64,000 bases of DNA from Pseudomonas alkylphenolica (GTDB taxonomy: Bacteria; Pseudomonadota; Gammaproteobacteria; Pseudomonadales; Pseudomonadaceae), in contig NZ_CP009048.1 of assembly GCF_000746525.1 (NCBI RefSeq), forward strand, positions 4,405,501-4,469,500. The letters are read 5' to 3'. The notes beneath the pieces were generated by a model. It did not search any database, was not told the DNA's origin, and worked only from the letters and a program-made list of their open reading frames with translations. Below, piece after piece: positions 11,513 to 23,278 of the stretch. Within the stretch, counting starts at the first letter, position 1. Every line of letters begins with the position of its first letter. The position numbers were made by a program, and so were the translations under genes.

Positions 11513-12160
11513 TCAGCGTCCCGGCTCGTCGTTCCACAGCAGTTTGTGCAACTGCATCTGAAAACGAACCGGCAAATTATCAGCCACAATCCAGTCGGCG
11601 AGGTCGGTGGCGCTCACCTGATGGTGGCTCGGCGAGAACAGCACTTCACCTGCGCGTTTTTCCAGGCCGTACTGAATGAGTTTGGACACCGCCCAGTCGT
11701 AGTCTTCACGCGAACAGATGACGAACTTGACCTGATCATTGGCGGTCAGCAGCTCGATGTTCTCGTAACGGTTACGATGTGCTTCCTCGGAGCCTGGGGT
11801 TTTCAGGTCAACGACCCGGCTGACACGCGGATCCACTCTGGAAATATCCAGGGCGCCACTGGTCTCGAGCGAAACCTCATAGCCCGCGTCACACAGCTGC
11901 GTGAGTAAAGGAATGGCATTGGGCTGGGCCAGCGGTTCGCCGCCGGTGACGCAGACATAGCGCGGTTTGAAGCCTGCGACCTGCTCGAGGATCGAATCAA
12001 GGGTGCGGACAGTGCCGCCACTGAAGGCGTATTCACTGTCGCAATACTGGCAGCGCAGCGGGCAGCCGGTGAGACGGACAAAAACCGTGGGCAGGCCAGC
12101 GGTACGCGTTTCACCCTGCAAAGAGTAAAAAACTTCGGTAATTCGTAATGTGTCTTGCAT
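11513..12160 (-). CDS. queE: 7-carboxy-7-deazaguanine synthase QueE
   Basis: A 215-residue radical SAM enzyme that contracts the ring of 6-carboxytetrahydropterin to 7-carboxy-7-deazaguanine. The cluster motif is visible as CPLRCQYC (CxxxCxxC) near residue 31, preceded by FYSLQGET and followed by VCVTGGEPLAQ. The ATG at 12160 is preferred to an in-frame GTG three codons upstream because known QueE proteins begin MQDTLRI-like. Neither start has a strong SD. It precedes queC and lies downstream of the cpoB terminator, so the que pair probably has its own promoter. Confidence 0.95.
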   Translation of the reverse strand: MQDTLRITEVFYSLQGETRTAGLPTVFVRLTGCPLRCQYCDSEYAFSGGTVRTLDSILEQVAGFKPRYVCVTGGEPLAQPNAIPLLTQLCDAGYEVSLETSGALDISRVDPRVSRVVDLKTPGSEEAHRNRYENIELLTANDQVKFVICSREDYDWAVSKLIQYGLEKRAGEVLFSPSHHQVSATDLADWIVADNLPVRFQMQLHKLLWNDEPGR

Positions 12161-12274
12161 AGTCGCCACGGGCGTAACAGCTAAACAGGCTGTCCGCCTC
12201 CGTCAGGCACCGCTGAAAACCCGTCATCGCGTAGTTCACAGCAGCGTATTTCAATAAAAGGGCAGAGATTCTAA

Positions 12275-12307
12275 CGAAAAAACCCGCGACTAGCGCGGGT
12301 TTCTTTC
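12275..12307 (-). terminator. Rho-independent terminator of the tol-pal operon
   Basis: AACCCGCG-ACTA-GCGCGGGTT with flanking A and T runs, 14 bp beyond the cpoB stop. It separates the tol-pal-cpoB unit from queE. Confidence 0.85.
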
Positions 12308-12319
12308 TAAACGGCTGAC

Positions 12320-13135
12320 TCAGAGCTTCTGCAGATCGCGCTGGGCCAGTTGTGCAGCCGAAGTACCCGGGTATTGGGTAATGACTTGCTGCAGAATGCC
12401 TTTGACCCGGTCAGTGTGACCCAGGCGGCGCTCTACGTCGGCCAGCTTGTACAGCGAATCCGGCACCTTGTTGTGCTTGGGATACAGCTGGCTGACCTTG
12501 GCGAAGGCCTGCCCTGCCGCTTGCAGGTCGCCTTTGGCCAGGTTCACCTCACCCAGCCAGTACTGGGCGTTGCCGGCGTACTGACTGTTGGGGTATTTGC
12601 GCAGAAAGGCGTTGAACGCCTGGCTGGCCTTGTCGAAATCCTTGGCTTTGATCAGGTCAAAGGCAGCGTCGTAATAGAGCTTCTCTTTGGCCGGATCGCC
12701 AGGTTCGCTACTGGCTGCGGGCGGTTGCGCGGCGGCAGCACCTGCAGCAGCGCCGGCGGCGGCTTCGCCACCCGCTGGAGAATTCTGTGGAGCTTCGGCA
12801 GGAGCGCCGGTTCCAATACGCCGATCCAGGTCCTGGTAACGTTCCAGGCTTTCCTGTTTCATGCGCGCAACATCGTTTTGCAGCTCTTCGATGATGCCTT
12901 GTTGACGCGACAGCTGATCCTGCATCTGCTGCAGTTGCAGGAACAACTGACCCTGCGCCGAGGCAGGGGCGGTAACCCCTCCCCCGGCGTAGGCGCCGTT
13001 CGTACCATAACCCGATGGCGGATAGCTGCTTGCGCCGCTATAGCCAGCGTTGTCATCAACAACAGGAACCTCAGCCCAAGCCACGAGTGGCAGGCTGAGC
13101 GCCAGGACGGTTACAGCACGACGGCACATTCGCAT
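12320..13135 (-). CDS. cpoB: Cell division coordinator CpoB (YbgF)
   Basis: A 271-residue periplasmic protein. A signal peptide ends near VAWAEV; residues 60-95 form a trimerising coiled coil (LFLQLQQMQDQLSRQQGIIE); an Ala/Pro-rich linker follows; the C-terminal 120 residues carry TPR repeats (AFNAFLRKYPNSQYAGNAQY, QYPGTSAAQLAQRDL). CpoB links outer-membrane constriction by Tol-Pal with septal peptidoglycan synthesis by PBP1B. It is the last gene of the tol-pal operon, 6 bp after pal. Confidence 0.95.
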   Translation of the reverse strand: MRMCRRAVTVLALSLPLVAWAEVPVVDDNAGYSGASSYPPSGYGTNGAYAGGGVTAPASAQGQLFLQLQQMQDQLSRQQGIIEELQNDVARMKQESLERYQDLDRRIGTGAPAEAPQNSPAGGEAAAGAAAGAAAAQPPAASSEPGDPAKEKLYYDAAFDLIKAKDFDKASQAFNAFLRKYPNSQYAGNAQYWLGEVNLAKGDLQAAGQAFAKVSQLYPKHNKVPDSLYKLADVERRLGHTDRVKGILQQVITQYPGTSAAQLAQRDLQKL

Positions 13136-13141
13136 ATCGAA

Positions 13142-13639
13142 TTACTTACGCAGTTCGACGCGACGGTTCTGAGCCCAGGACTGCTCGTCGTTGCCGGTGG
13201 CAACTGGACGCTCTTCGCCGTAGGAAACCAGTTCCAGCTGGGCAGGAGAGACGCCTTGCAGAACCAGGTAGCGTTGAACGGCTTTCGCACGACGCTCGCC
13301 CAGAGCCATGTTGTATTCGCGAGTACCACGCTCGTCGGTGTTACCTTCCAGCACGACGCGAGCGCCGTTGCCTTTCAGGTCCTTGGCATGAACGTCCAGA
13401 GCGCGCATGGCTTCTGGCTTCAGGTCCGAGCTGTCGTATTCGAAGTAGAAGGTGGTGATTGCGCGCAGAGCTGCTTCTTCGCTCAGGCTGCCGTCAACAG
13501 CGCCAGTGTTGGCACCGTAGCCAGCGTTAGGGTCAACAGCGCCTTGACCAGCGTCGTCGCCGCCTTTCGAAGAGCAACCTACAGCTACGGCCATGGCCAG
13601 AGCCAGCGCAGCAAACTTACCAAACTTCAGCATTTCCAT
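13142..13639 (-). CDS. pal: Peptidoglycan-associated lipoprotein Pal (OprL)
   Basis: A 165-residue outer-membrane lipoprotein: signal peptide [20 protein letters not shown] with Cys22 as the lipidated residue, a Gly/Asp-rich linker, and an OmpA-like peptidoglycan-binding domain ([45 protein letters not shown]). The start eight codons into the longest frame is chosen because it gives the standard lipoprotein signal. Pal binds peptidoglycan and TolB during division. High synonymous-codon bias (CTG, CGC, GGT use) suggests strong expression. Confidence 0.97.
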   Translation of the reverse strand: MEMLKFGKFAALALAMAVAVGCSSKGGDDAGQGAVDPNAGYGANTGAVDGSLSEEAALRAITTFYFEYDSSDLKPEAMRALDVHAKDLKGNGARVVLEGNTDERGTREYNMALGERRAKAVQRYLVLQGVSPAQLELVSYGEERPVATGNDEQSWAQNRRVELRK

Positions 13640-13691
13640 CGTGAAACTCCTAATGAACCCCAATGTGTTAAGTAAAACGTAAAGCGCCGCG

Positions 13692-14993
13692 TCAGTTCAG
13701 GTAAGGGGACCAGGACGGTTCTCTGACTTCGCCTTGAGCGGTAGGAAGCGGGAGCCTCACGCGTCCGTTGAGAGAGACGAGCATCAAGACTCCCCGGCCC
13801 TGCTGGCGGGTGGCGTAGATTAGCATGGTGCCGTTGGGCGCAACAGTAGGAGACTCATCAAGACTTGTTTCAGAGAGAATCTTTACACTACCGCGTTGCA
13901 AATCTTGTGCAGCCACCTTGAAGTTGGTGAAACCTTGTTGACGATGAATCATCACCAGGGTCTTTTCATCCGCCGAAAGTTTAGGGTTGGCGTTGTAGTT
14001 GCCTACAAAAGTTACACGCTCGGCACCACCACCGGAAACATTGGTTTTATAGATCTGTGGTTTGCCGCCACGGTCGGAAGTGAAATAGATGGTCGAACCA
14101 TCTTTACCCCAGAACGGTTCGGTGTTGATACCAGGACCCGCAGTAACACGCGACAGCTGGCGCGAGCCCATGTTCATCACGTAGATGTCCGGGTTGCCGT
14201 CTTTGGACAGCACGAACGCCAGGCGCGAACCGTCCGGCGACCAGGCCGGAGCACCGTTGAGGCCTTCGAAGTTGGTGATCTGCTCACGACGACCGGTATC
14301 GATGTGCTGAACGAAGATGCGCGGACGCTTCTGCTCGAACGACACATAGGCGATACGTTTGCCATCGGGTGCAAAACGCGGCGACAGGATCGGCTCACGC
14401 GATTGCAGCAGGGTCACCGCACGCGCGCCGTCGTAGTCCGAACGCTGCAGGGTATAACGCGTGTTATTGGTGGAGAAACGCTCAGCGGTCACGTACAGCA
14501 TGCGGGTAGAGAACGCACCCTTGATGCCGGTGAGTTTCTCGAACGACTGGTCAGCGATGTAGTGAGACATGTCGCGCAGCTGATCGACACCGCCGGTGAC
14601 GCTGCCGGTCAGCACTTGCTGTTCGGTGGCGACGTTGAACAGTGCGTACTGCACCTGCAGGCGACCGCCGGCCGGCACAATGCTACCGACCATGACGTAC
14701 TGGGCGCCCAGAGCTTTCCAGTCACGGAAGATCACTTCACTGGCCTGGCTCGGCTGGCTGATCATGTTCTGCCGCGGGATCGGCGAGTAATAACCGGAGT
14801 TGCGCAGGTCATTACCGATAATGTCAGCCATGTCTTCCGGCAGCACGCTACCGCCCTGCAGACCGAAAGGCACGACTGCGATAGGCGTGGCACGGTCGCT
14901 GCCGCTGGTGACCAGAATGTTCTTTTCTTCTGCCACGGCCATTCCTGCTGCGCAGCAGAGAACGACCAGCAGTCCTCGAAGAAGTTTAATCAC
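13692..14993 (-). CDS. tolB: Tol-Pal system beta-propeller protein TolB
   Basis: A 433-residue periplasmic protein with signal peptide ([20 protein letters not shown]), N-terminal domain ([21 protein letters not shown]) and a six-bladed propeller with repeated [46 protein letters not shown] units. TolB shuttles between Pal and TolA to move Pal to the septum. Its start overlaps the tolA stop by 4 bp, indicating coupled translation. Confidence 0.97.
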   Translation of the reverse strand: MIKLLRGLLVVLCCAAGMAVAEEKNILVTSGSDRATPIAVVPFGLQGGSVLPEDMADIIGNDLRNSGYYSPIPRQNMISQPSQASEVIFRDWKALGAQYVMVGSIVPAGGRLQVQYALFNVATEQQVLTGSVTGGVDQLRDMSHYIADQSFEKLTGIKGAFSTRMLYVTAERFSTNNTRYTLQRSDYDGARAVTLLQSREPILSPRFAPDGKRIAYVSFEQKRPRIFVQHIDTGRREQITNFEGLNGAPAWSPDGSRLAFVLSKDGNPDIYVMNMGSRQLSRVTAGPGINTEPFWGKDGSTIYFTSDRGGKPQIYKTNVSGGGAERVTFVGNYNANPKLSADEKTLVMIHRQQGFTNFKVAAQDLQRGSVKILSETSLDESPTVAPNGTMLIYATRQQGRGVLMLVSLNGRVRLPLPTAQGEVREPSWSPYLN

Positions 14994-16066
14994 AAGGCTA
15001 GATCCTCAGGTGTGAATGTCATCTTGAATGAACGATAGGGATTGAATTCGCTCGGTTTCAAGCCCTGCATCTCGGTTAAACGACCAATGTTCTTGACCGC
15101 GGCAACTGCCGAGCTGTCAAACGGACCATCGCCACTGGAGCGCGCTACGCTCACCGAGGTAATGGTGCCATCAGGCAGCATGCCAATCTGCAGAACCACC
15201 GTCATGTTCTTGCGCGCAGAAGGTGGACGTGCCCAGCCCTCGGCCGCACGTGCACGGATCAGGTCGTCGAAGTCGCCGGCTACCTGGTCACCCTGCTCGT
15301 CTGCCAATGCCTGTTGCCGCTCGGTGGTATCGGACAGAAGCTCGGCCAGGGCCTGGGCTTTCTTGTCTTCCGCCGCCTTGCGGGCTGCATCCTGGGCCTT
15401 CTTCTTGGCTGCATCAGCTGCAGCTTTCTTCTTGGCGTCTTCAGCGGCCTTTTTCTTCGCTTCTTCGGCCACGGCTTTCTTCTTGGCATCCTCGGCCGCC
15501 TTCTTCTTGGCGTCCTCGGCTGCTTTTTTCTTGGCTTCTTCAGCCGCCACTTTCTTGGCCTCTTCGTCAGCCTTTTTCTTGGCTTCCTCTTCGGCCTTCT
15601 TCTTGGCGATATCAGCCTGTTGCTTCTCGGCAGCCTTCTTGGCCTCTTCGGCTTTCTTGGCTTCGGCGGTTTTCTTCGCTTCGTCAGCCTTCTTGGCTTC
15701 CTCGGACTTCTTGGCCTCGGCTTCGGCGCGTGCTTCTTCCGCCTTTTGAGCAGCTTCTTCCTTCTTTTGTTCCGCAGCCTTCACTGCTTGCTGCTCGACC
15801 TTTTTCTGCTCCATCTGTTCTTCTTCGGTCTGGCGCGAAGCGGTTTTCTTCGCTTCACCCGCAATCTTCTGATTGGTCTGGGTGGTGGCCTGACTTTTCG
15901 ATTTCAGCTGGTACAGGGTTGCCTGGACAATAGGCTTGGACGGCGGCAACTCCGGGGTCATGGCAAAACTGACGAACAGCATGCCGAACACCAGAACGTG
16001 CAGCGCAATGGCCCAGACGCTGGGCCAGAAATAGCTTTCCGAGGCGGATGGCTCTCGCTGTTGCAT
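14990..16066 (-). CDS. tolA: Tol-Pal system protein TolA
   Basis: A 358-residue inner-membrane protein: one transmembrane helix at about residues 15-35 ([20 protein letters not shown]), a long Ala/Lys/Glu helical domain (about 75-250) built of repeated [15 protein letters not shown] units that spans the periplasm, and a C-terminal globular domain with the conserved two-component-like TonB-fold sequence. It is energised by TolQR and pulls on TolB/Pal. The DNA of the middle domain is internally repetitive (GCxAAGAAGxxx units) and a natural site for repeat-number change. Start directly abuts tolR. Confidence 0.96.
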   Translation of the reverse strand: MQQREPSASESYFWPSVWAIALHVLVFGMLFVSFAMTPELPPSKPIVQATLYQLKSKSQATTQTNQKIAGEAKKTASRQTEEEQMEQKKVEQQAVKAAEQKKEEAAQKAEEARAEAEAKKSEEAKKADEAKKTAEAKKAEEAKKAAEKQQADIAKKKAEEEAKKKADEEAKKVAAEEAKKKAAEDAKKKAAEDAKKKAVAEEAKKKAAEDAKKKAAADAAKKKAQDAARKAAEDKKAQALAELLSDTTERQQALADEQGDQVAGDFDDLIRARAAEGWARPPSARKNMTVVLQIGMLPDGTITSVSVARSSGDGPFDSSAVAAVKNIGRLTEMQGLKPSEFNPYRSFKMTFTPEDLAL

Positions 16067-16518
16067 CAGGGCGCCTCGGTAATCAGGCCAACGTTACCGA
16101 CACCTGCCTTCTGCAACCCGCCCATGGCACCCATGACCGCGCCGTAGTCGACGGACTTGTCGCCACGGATGAAGACCTGGGTCTGTTTGCCCTGGTCACG
16201 TCCGGCGGCGATGATTTTGGTCACGGCGTCGGTCATTTGCGGCAAGGTCATAGCCTTGTCCATCTGCTTTTCGGTGTCGACTTCGCTGCCAAGGTTCCAG
16301 AAGTAGGTCTTGTCAGCCTTGATCGAAATGGTCAGGACCTGGACGTTGTTGTCCTGCGGCAAGGCTTCGCTGGAAACCTTGGGCAGATCGACCTTCACGC
16401 CCTGGTTGAGCATCGGTGCGGTCACCATGAAAATGACCAGCAGTACCAACATCACGTCGATGTAAGGCACCACGTTCATCTCGGCGACCGGCTTGCGTTT
16501 GTGGCGAACTCGGGCCAT
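16066..16518 (-). CDS. tolR: Tol-Pal system proton-channel protein TolR
   Basis: A 150-residue ExbD/TolR protein. The N-terminal transmembrane helix contains the proton-carrying Asp in PYIDVMLVLLVIFMVTAP (Asp near residue 21), followed by a periplasmic dimer domain. With TolQ it converts proton motive force into movement of TolA. It lies 14 bp downstream of tolQ and its end meets the tolA start. Confidence 0.96.
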   Translation of the reverse strand: MARVRHKRKPVAEMNVVPYIDVMLVLLVIFMVTAPMLNQGVKVDLPKVSSEALPQDNNVQVLTISIKADKTYFWNLGSEVDTEKQMDKAMTLPQMTDAVTKIIAAGRDQGKQTQVFIRGDKSVDYGAVMGAMGGLQKAGVGNVGLITEAP

Positions 16519-16532
16519 GGGCTTTTACCTGA

Positions 16533-17228
16533 TCACTCTTCGCTGGTGTGCACTTTACGGTGCAGGATGGCCTGGAACTCGTCGGCGAACGTGTAGTAAC
16601 GGCCGATCAAGACTTCACTGCGGGCAGCGAAACGGTTGTAGGCAATAACCGCTGGAATCGCGGCAAACAGGCCGATCGCGGTAGCGATCAGGGCCTCGGC
16701 GATACCCGGGGCGACGGTAGCCAGGGTTGCCTGCTGGGCGCTGGCCAGGCCGCGGAAGGAGTTCATGATGCCCCACACGGTACCGAACAGACCGATGTAC
16801 GGGCTGGTGGAGCCGACGGTAGCCAGGAACGGCAGGCTCTGCTCGAGCTTCTCTTCCTCACGGGAGATGGCTACGCGCATCGCCCGGCCAACACCTTCCA
16901 TGACCGCATCAGGATCAACGCCAGGCTGCTGGCGCAGGCGGGAGAATTCCTTGAAGCCGGCACGGAAAACCTGCTCGACACCCGAGTCCGGGTCCGGGTT
17001 GCTGCCCGCCTGGCGGTACAGTTTGGACAGGTCGATTCCCGACCAGAAGCGCTCTTCGAAGCTTTCCAGGGCTCGACGACCGGCGCGCAGCATGGTGCTG
17101 CGCTGGAAAATCATGATCCATGACGTTACCGATGCGGCAACCAGAACCAGCATGACCAGCTGTACCACGATGCTGGCATTGCTGACCAGGCTCCACATGG
17201 AGGTATGGTCGACGACGTTAGCTTCCAC
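16533..17228 (-). CDS. tolQ: Tol-Pal system motor protein TolQ
   Basis: A 231-residue ExbB/TolQ protein with three transmembrane segments (about 16-38, 138-160 and 172-195) and the conserved cytoplasmic region. GSTSPYIGLFGTVWGIMNSF and APGIAEALIATAIGLFAAIP are diagnostic. It forms the pentameric motor around TolR. It starts 2 bp after the ybgC stop, so ybgC-tolQ-tolR-tolA-tolB-pal-cpoB is one operon. Confidence 0.97.
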   Translation of the reverse strand: MEANVVDHTSMWSLVSNASIVVQLVMLVLVAASVTSWIMIFQRSTMLRAGRRALESFEERFWSGIDLSKLYRQAGSNPDPDSGVEQVFRAGFKEFSRLRQQPGVDPDAVMEGVGRAMRVAISREEEKLEQSLPFLATVGSTSPYIGLFGTVWGIMNSFRGLASAQQATLATVAPGIAEALIATAIGLFAAIPAVIAYNRFAARSEVLIGRYYTFADEFQAILHRKVHTSEE

Positions 17229-17230
17229 GC

Positions 17231-17686
17231 TTAATCTCCTGCATTTGAATGAGTACCCGGATCGCCAGCCTCGGCAAAGGCCGTACGTAGCGCTGGGGGA
17301 ATGGCCCGGGGTTTGAAAGTATCGGCGCGCACACAGGCCACCAGGAACTGCCCTTCGCAGAGCAGCGTTGCATCTTTTTCGCGCCAGACCTGCTGCACGA
17401 AGCGCAGACTGGCGCGGTTCAATTCAAGCACTTGCGCGGTAACCCGCAATTCATCGTCCAGTCGCGCTGGCGCGTGATAGCGCGCCTCGCTGGAGTGGAC
17501 CACAAACAGCAGGTTGTCCTGCGCCAAGGCCGACTGGGCAAAGCCCAGTGCGCGTAACCGCTCGGTGCGGGCACGCTCCATGAATTTCAGGTAATTGACG
17601 TAATACACCACGCCGCCCGCATCAGTGTCTTCGTAATAGACCCGACAATGATGTGCGAACGGCTCAAGCCCATTTTGCGCGCGCAT
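17231..17686 (-). CDS. ybgC: Acyl-CoA thioesterase YbgC
   Basis: A 151-residue hot-dog fold thioesterase. The 4-hydroxybenzoyl-CoA thioesterase-type active site is seen as [20 protein letters not shown] with the catalytic Asp at about residue 21. YbgC acts on acyl-CoA or acyl-ACP and is linked to phospholipid metabolism. It is the first gene of the tol-pal operon; a 125-bp gap separates it from ruvB upstream and probably holds the operon promoter. Confidence 0.95.
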   Translation of the reverse strand: MRAQNGLEPFAHHCRVYYEDTDAGGVVYYVNYLKFMERARTERLRALGFAQSALAQDNLLFVVHSSEARYHAPARLDDELRVTAQVLELNRASLRFVQQVWREKDATLLCEGQFLVACVRADTFKPRAIPPALRTAFAEAGDPGTHSNAGD

Positions 17687-17811
17687 ACTCTAGTGCTTAC
17701 TCCTCAGCTTGCCAATCCGCTCCGGCAACTGTTTTTCATCGATTATGTCGTATTGCCAGCGTGGTCCTTCCATGACAGCCGATAGGACCACGAAAACAGC
17801 AGATAAATCTG

Positions 17812-18867
17812 TCATTCATCGGGCGGGGCGGAAAAACCTTCGCCATTGACCGACTCGCCGAGGCGATTGGGGATGTTCAGACCGAAGTGCAGGTAGGCAT
17901 GCCGGGTTACCACCCGCCCCCGCGGCGTGCGCATGATATAGCCCTGCTGGATCAGGTAGGGCTCGAGCACATCCTCGATGGTATGGCGCTCCTCACTGAT
18001 GGCCGCCGCCAAGCTGTCGACGCCGACTGGACCACCGTCGAACTTCTCGATCATGGTCAGCAGCAAGCGGCGGTCCTGGTGATCAAAACCGCGCTCGTCG
18101 ACATCCAGCAGGTTCAACGCCATGTCGGCGATCGGCTTGGTGATATGGCCCTTGCCCCGCACCTCGGCAAAATCGCGCACCCGGCGCAACAGGCGGTTGG
18201 CGATTCGCGGTGTGCCACGGGCCCGCCGGGCTATCTCGAAGGCACCTTCATCCTCAATCGGCAGACCGAGGATGCCACCGGAACGGCTGACGATGGTTGC
18301 CAGGTCTTCGGTGTTGTAGAACTCCAGGCGCTGGACGATACCGAAGCGGTCACGCAACGGATTGGTCAGCATGCCGGCGCGAGTGGTGGCGCCGACCAGG
18401 GTAAACGGCGGCAGGTCGAGCTTGATCGAGCGCGCCGCCGGCCCCTCGCCGATCATGATGTCGAGCTGGAAGTCCTCCATGGCCGGGTACAGCACTTCTT
18501 CGACAATGGGCGACAGACGGTGAATTTCGTCGATGAACAGCACGTCGTGCGGCTCAAGGTTGGTCAACAACGCCGCCAAATCACCCGGACGCTCGAGAAT
18601 GGGCCCTGAAGTACTCTTGATCGACACGCCCATTTCCTGAGCGATGATATTGGCCAAGGTGGTTTTACCCAGACCCGGCGGGCCGAAGATCAGGGTGTGA
18701 TCCAACGACTCGCTGCGCCCGCGCGCCGCCTCGATGAACAGGGCCATCTGCTCACGCACCACTGGCTGACCGATGTATTCGGCCAGGCGCAGCGGGCGGA
18801 TCGCCCGGTCCTGGACCTCTTCACGGTCACGCCCGGTGGCGGCTATCAGTCGATCGGCTTCTATCAC
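17812..18867 (-). CDS. ruvB: Holliday junction branch migration ATPase RuvB
   Basis: A 351-residue AAA+ helicase motor. Walker [10 protein letters not shown] is near residue 66, Walker B FIDEIHRL near 115, sensor region [19 protein letters not shown], and a C-terminal winged helix ([15 protein letters not shown]). It drives branch migration with RuvA in recombination repair. It directly follows ruvA with no gap. Confidence 0.98.
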   Translation of the reverse strand: MIEADRLIAATGRDREEVQDRAIRPLRLAEYIGQPVVREQMALFIEAARGRSESLDHTLIFGPPGLGKTTLANIIAQEMGVSIKSTSGPILERPGDLAALLTNLEPHDVLFIDEIHRLSPIVEEVLYPAMEDFQLDIMIGEGPAARSIKLDLPPFTLVGATTRAGMLTNPLRDRFGIVQRLEFYNTEDLATIVSRSGGILGLPIEDEGAFEIARRARGTPRIANRLLRRVRDFAEVRGKGHITKPIADMALNLLDVDERGFDHQDRRLLLTMIEKFDGGPVGVDSLAAAISEERHTIEDVLEPYLIQQGYIMRTPRGRVVTRHAYLHFGLNIPNRLGESVNGEGFSAPPDE

Positions 18868-19476
18868 TTAGATCATTCCCTTCAGGCTGCGACGGATCAG
18901 TTCTTCACTACTCAGCCCCTTGGCATCGACAGCAGCCACTGCCTTGCTGGCTTCCTGGGGCTTGTAACCCAGGGAGATCAAGGCACTGACGGCATCGGCT
19001 TCGGCACTGGAGACGGTGGCCAGCGGCAGCGGCCCATTGGGCACCAGGGCGAACATGGCCGGTGAGGTTTCCCAGGCTTTGAAACGGTCCTTGAGTTCGA
19101 CCAACAGGCGCTCGGCGGTCTTCTTGCCGACACCGGGCACTTTGACCAGGGCCGAAGCATCCTGAGCCTGGACGCAGCGCACCAGCTCATCGACATCCAG
19201 GCCCGACATCAGCGCCAGGGCCAGTTTGGGGCCGACGCCGTTGAGCCGGATCAGCTCACGAAACAGCTCTCGCTCGCGCTTCTCATGGAAGCCATAGAGC
19301 AGATGAGCATCCTCACGCACCACCAGGTGGGTGTGCAAGGTCACCGCCTCGCCCACCTTGGGCAGGCGGTACAGCGTGGTCATTGGCACTTCGAGCTCGT
19401 AGCCCAGGCCATTGACATCAACAATCAGGTGCGGCGGCTGCTTTTCAGCCAGAGTGCCGCGCAAACGTCCAATCAC
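18868..19476 (-). CDS. ruvA: Holliday junction DNA-binding protein RuvA
   Basis: A 202-residue protein with OB-fold N-terminus ([14 protein letters not shown]), helix-hairpin-helix motifs ([32 protein letters not shown]) and the C-terminal UBA-like domain ([16 protein letters not shown]). The start is a GTG with AAGGA about 8 nt upstream; longer in-frame ATGs give non-homologous leader sequence. RuvA tetramers hold the four-way junction for RuvB. Confidence 0.96.
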   Translation of the reverse strand: MIGRLRGTLAEKQPPHLIVDVNGLGYELEVPMTTLYRLPKVGEAVTLHTHLVVREDAHLLYGFHEKRERELFRELIRLNGVGPKLALALMSGLDVDELVRCVQAQDASALVKVPGVGKKTAERLLVELKDRFKAWETSPAMFALVPNGPLPLATVSSAEADAVSALISLGYKPQEASKAVAAVDAKGLSSEELIRRSLKGMI

Positions 19477-19584
19477 GTTGCAATCCTTCCTCATGGGCGC
19501 CGGCAAACAACCGGTCAACCCTAACAGCAAATGCAATGGCCGATGGCATTGCCCGGTCAAAATTTGTTTCAACGCATGATGCTA

Positions 19585-20109
19585 TCAGAGCCGCAAGCGT
19601 CCGCTACGGCTGCGCGCGGTGCCCAGGCCGTGCGGCAACAGGCTGGAGCGGGTGTGGGCATGGCACAGGGCGATGGCCAGGGCATCGGAGGCATCGATCT
19701 GCGGTTTCTGGGTCAGCTTGAGCAGATGCATGACCATCATCTGCACTTGTTCCTTGTTGGCCCCGCCTGTACCGGCGACGGCCTGCTTGACCTGGGTTGC
19801 GCTGTATTCGGCGATCTCCAGCCCTTCTTCAATGGCAGCGACAATGGCCGCGCCACGCGCCTGCCCCAGCTTCAGCGCCGAATCGGCGTTGCGCGCCATG
19901 AACACCCGTTCGATGCCCATGGTCACCGGGCCGTACTGGCTGATGATCTCTCGTACACCGCGAAACACGATCTGCAAGCGCTCCGGCAACTCGCCGCTAC
20001 CGGTTCGAATACACCCGGAAGCCACATATTCGCAGCCCCGAGGCCCCTGGCGCACCACGCCGTAGCCGGTGATGCGCGAGCCAGGGTCGATGCCAAGAAT
20101 CAGAGTCAT
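19585..20109 (-). CDS. ruvC: Holliday junction resolvase RuvC
   Basis: A 174-residue endonuclease. The N-terminal catalytic motif [15 protein letters not shown] supplies Asp7, with Glu in [11 protein letters not shown] and acidic residues near the C-terminus ([15 protein letters not shown]). It cuts Holliday junctions symmetrically. The start was moved 24 codons into the open frame to match the conserved [10 protein letters not shown] beginning. It lies 108 bp before ruvA and downstream of yebC. Confidence 0.97.
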   Translation of the reverse strand: MTLILGIDPGSRITGYGVVRQGPRGCEYVASGCIRTGSGELPERLQIVFRGVREIISQYGPVTMGIERVFMARNADSALKLGQARGAAIVAAIEEGLEIAEYSATQVKQAVAGTGGANKEQVQMMVMHLLKLTQKPQIDASDALAIALCHAHTRSSLLPHGLGTARSRSGRLRL

Positions 20110-20154
20110 AACGCCTGCATATTCAATGACGCATCTACGCGTCGTTGTAAAGAC

Positions 20155-20209
20155 AGAAGCCGGACCCGCTTGCAGCCGCAAGGCGACTGCAGGTGGATCC
20201 GGCTTCCAA
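20155..20209 (-). terminator. Inverted repeat between yebC and ruvC, possible terminator
   Basis: AGAAGCCGGA and TCCGGCTTCC form the outer arms of a hairpin just downstream of the yebC stop; an inner GC-rich repeat is also present. There is no long T run, so it may be an attenuator or processing site instead. Confidence 0.45.
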
Positions 20210-20226
20210 CCAGCCAGGGCTGTAGG

Positions 20227-20973
20227 TCAGCCGAGACTTTCCATGACTTCGTCGGGAATCTCGGCATTGGAATAGACGTTCTGCACGTCATCCAGATCCT
20301 CAAGCATATCGATCAGCTTGAGCACCTTTTGCGCGCCATCCAGGTCCAGTTCGGCACTGGTGGTCGGCTGCATGACGATTTCCGCATCCGCCGCCTTGAA
20401 GCCTGCTTCTTCCAGCGCGTTACGCACGGCATAGAAGCTGGCAAACGAGGTGAACACGTCAAAGGAGCCGTCTTCATTGCTGACCACATCGTCAGCATCG
20501 GCCTCCATCGCCGCCTCCATCAGCGCATCTTCATCAACGCCCGCGGCAAAGCTGATCTGCCCCTTGCGTTCGAACAGATAAGCCACCGACCCGTCGGTGC
20601 CAAGGTTGCCGCCACACTTGCTGAAGGCGTGACGCACGGCTGCAGCGGTACGGTTGCGGTTGTCGGTCATAGCCTCGACCATGATCGCCACGCCACCCGG
20701 ACCGTAGCCCTCGTAGCTGAGTTCTTCAACGTTATCGGCTTCGGTCGCGCCAGCGCCACGGGCAATCGCCCGGTCGATGATGTCGCGACTCATGTTGGCA
20801 CCGAGGGCCTTGTCCAGAGCCAGACGCAGACGCGGGTTGGAGCCCGGATCGCCGCCGCCCTGCTTGGCGGCGACGGTCAGTTCACGGATCCACTTGGTGA
20901 AGATCTTGCCCCGCTTGGCGTCTTGACGCTCTTTACGGTGCTTGATGTTTGCCCATTTGGAATGACCAGCCAT
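20227..20973 (-). CDS. yebC: YebC/PmpR-type transcriptional/translational regulator
   Basis: A 248-residue YebC family protein: [20 protein letters not shown] is the invariant start, followed by KANMSR-like [20 protein letters not shown] and [20 protein letters not shown]. Family members bind DNA as regulators (PmpR in P. aeruginosa quorum sensing) or help ribosomes at proline stretches. The start 16 codons into the longest frame gives this canonical N-terminus. Its neighbourhood beside ruvC is conserved in proteobacteria. Confidence 0.95.
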   Translation of the reverse strand: MAGHSKWANIKHRKERQDAKRGKIFTKWIRELTVAAKQGGGDPGSNPRLRLALDKALGANMSRDIIDRAIARGAGATEADNVEELSYEGYGPGGVAIMVEAMTDNRNRTAAAVRHAFSKCGGNLGTDGSVAYLFERKGQISFAAGVDEDALMEAAMEADADDVVSNEDGSFDVFTSFASFYAVRNALEEAGFKAADAEIVMQPTTSAELDLDGAQKVLKLIDMLEDLDDVQNVYSNAEIPDEVMESLG

Positions 20974-21061
20974 AACGACTCCGAATCCTTTGTAACAATG
21001 CCATGCACCTGCCCGGCGCAAACCGGGCAGGAACCATAAAATCAGTACTGCTTAACGCAAA

Positions 21062-21082
21062 GGCGCATCCATTTGGATGCGC
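21062..21082 (-). terminator. Hairpin between aspS and yebC
   Basis: GGCGCATCC-ATT-TGGATGCGCC, a perfect-stem hairpin 12 bp downstream of the aspS stop, without a T run. It may slow transcription or protect the 3' end of the aspS message. Confidence 0.5.
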
Positions 21083-21093
21083 CCGGGGTCCGC

Positions 21094-22869
<1,776 letters not shown>

Positions 22870-22963
22870 GATGGTGGTTTCGCTTCTCGTCATTCGTGTG
22901 TTCAGTGGAGGTCTTGACGCCACAAAGGGCTAATAGTGCAAGACCCTGCCGGTGCAATTCAAC

Positions 22964-23185
22964 TCAGTCGGCCTTGTCGCCGCCTGCAAGGTTCTTTTTC
23001 GCGCCGGTCTTGAAGTCGGTTTCATACCAGCCTGTACCGCCCAAGCGGAACCCCGGGGCAGAAATCAGCTTCTTCAGCTCGGGCTTCTGACACGCCGGGC
23101 AATCGGTCAGCGGGTCGGCGCTGATCTTCTGGAGGACTTCCATCTGGTGATCACAGGAAGCACATTGATAGTCGTACAGGGGCAT
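22964..23185 (-). CDS. FmdB family zinc-ribbon protein
   Basis: A 73-residue protein with the FmdB/CxxC pattern: MPLYDYQCASCDHQMEVLQK with a first CxxC at residues 8-11 and a second (CPACQK) near 34-37, which together bind zinc; a basic tail follows. FmdB proteins are proposed regulators but function is unsettled. It is the first of the minus-strand run toward aspS, 94 bp away. Confidence 0.9.
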   Translation of the reverse strand: MPLYDYQCASCDHQMEVLQKISADPLTDCPACQKPELKKLISAPGFRLGGTGWYETDFKTGAKKNLAGGDKAD

Positions 23186-23278
23186 AGGCGTGTCTCGTTA
23201 ACCACAGCGCAGGCTGGTTCAGGCAGTAAAGAGCGGGATTATATATGGTTAAGGAGTGCTGTGCAGCCCGGCAACCGA

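Noticed and set aside
15042..15933. Plus-strand frames with long Leu/Phe/Ser runs opposite tolA
   Set aside because: They arise from the complement of the Ala/Lys/Glu repeat region; not a membrane protein gene.
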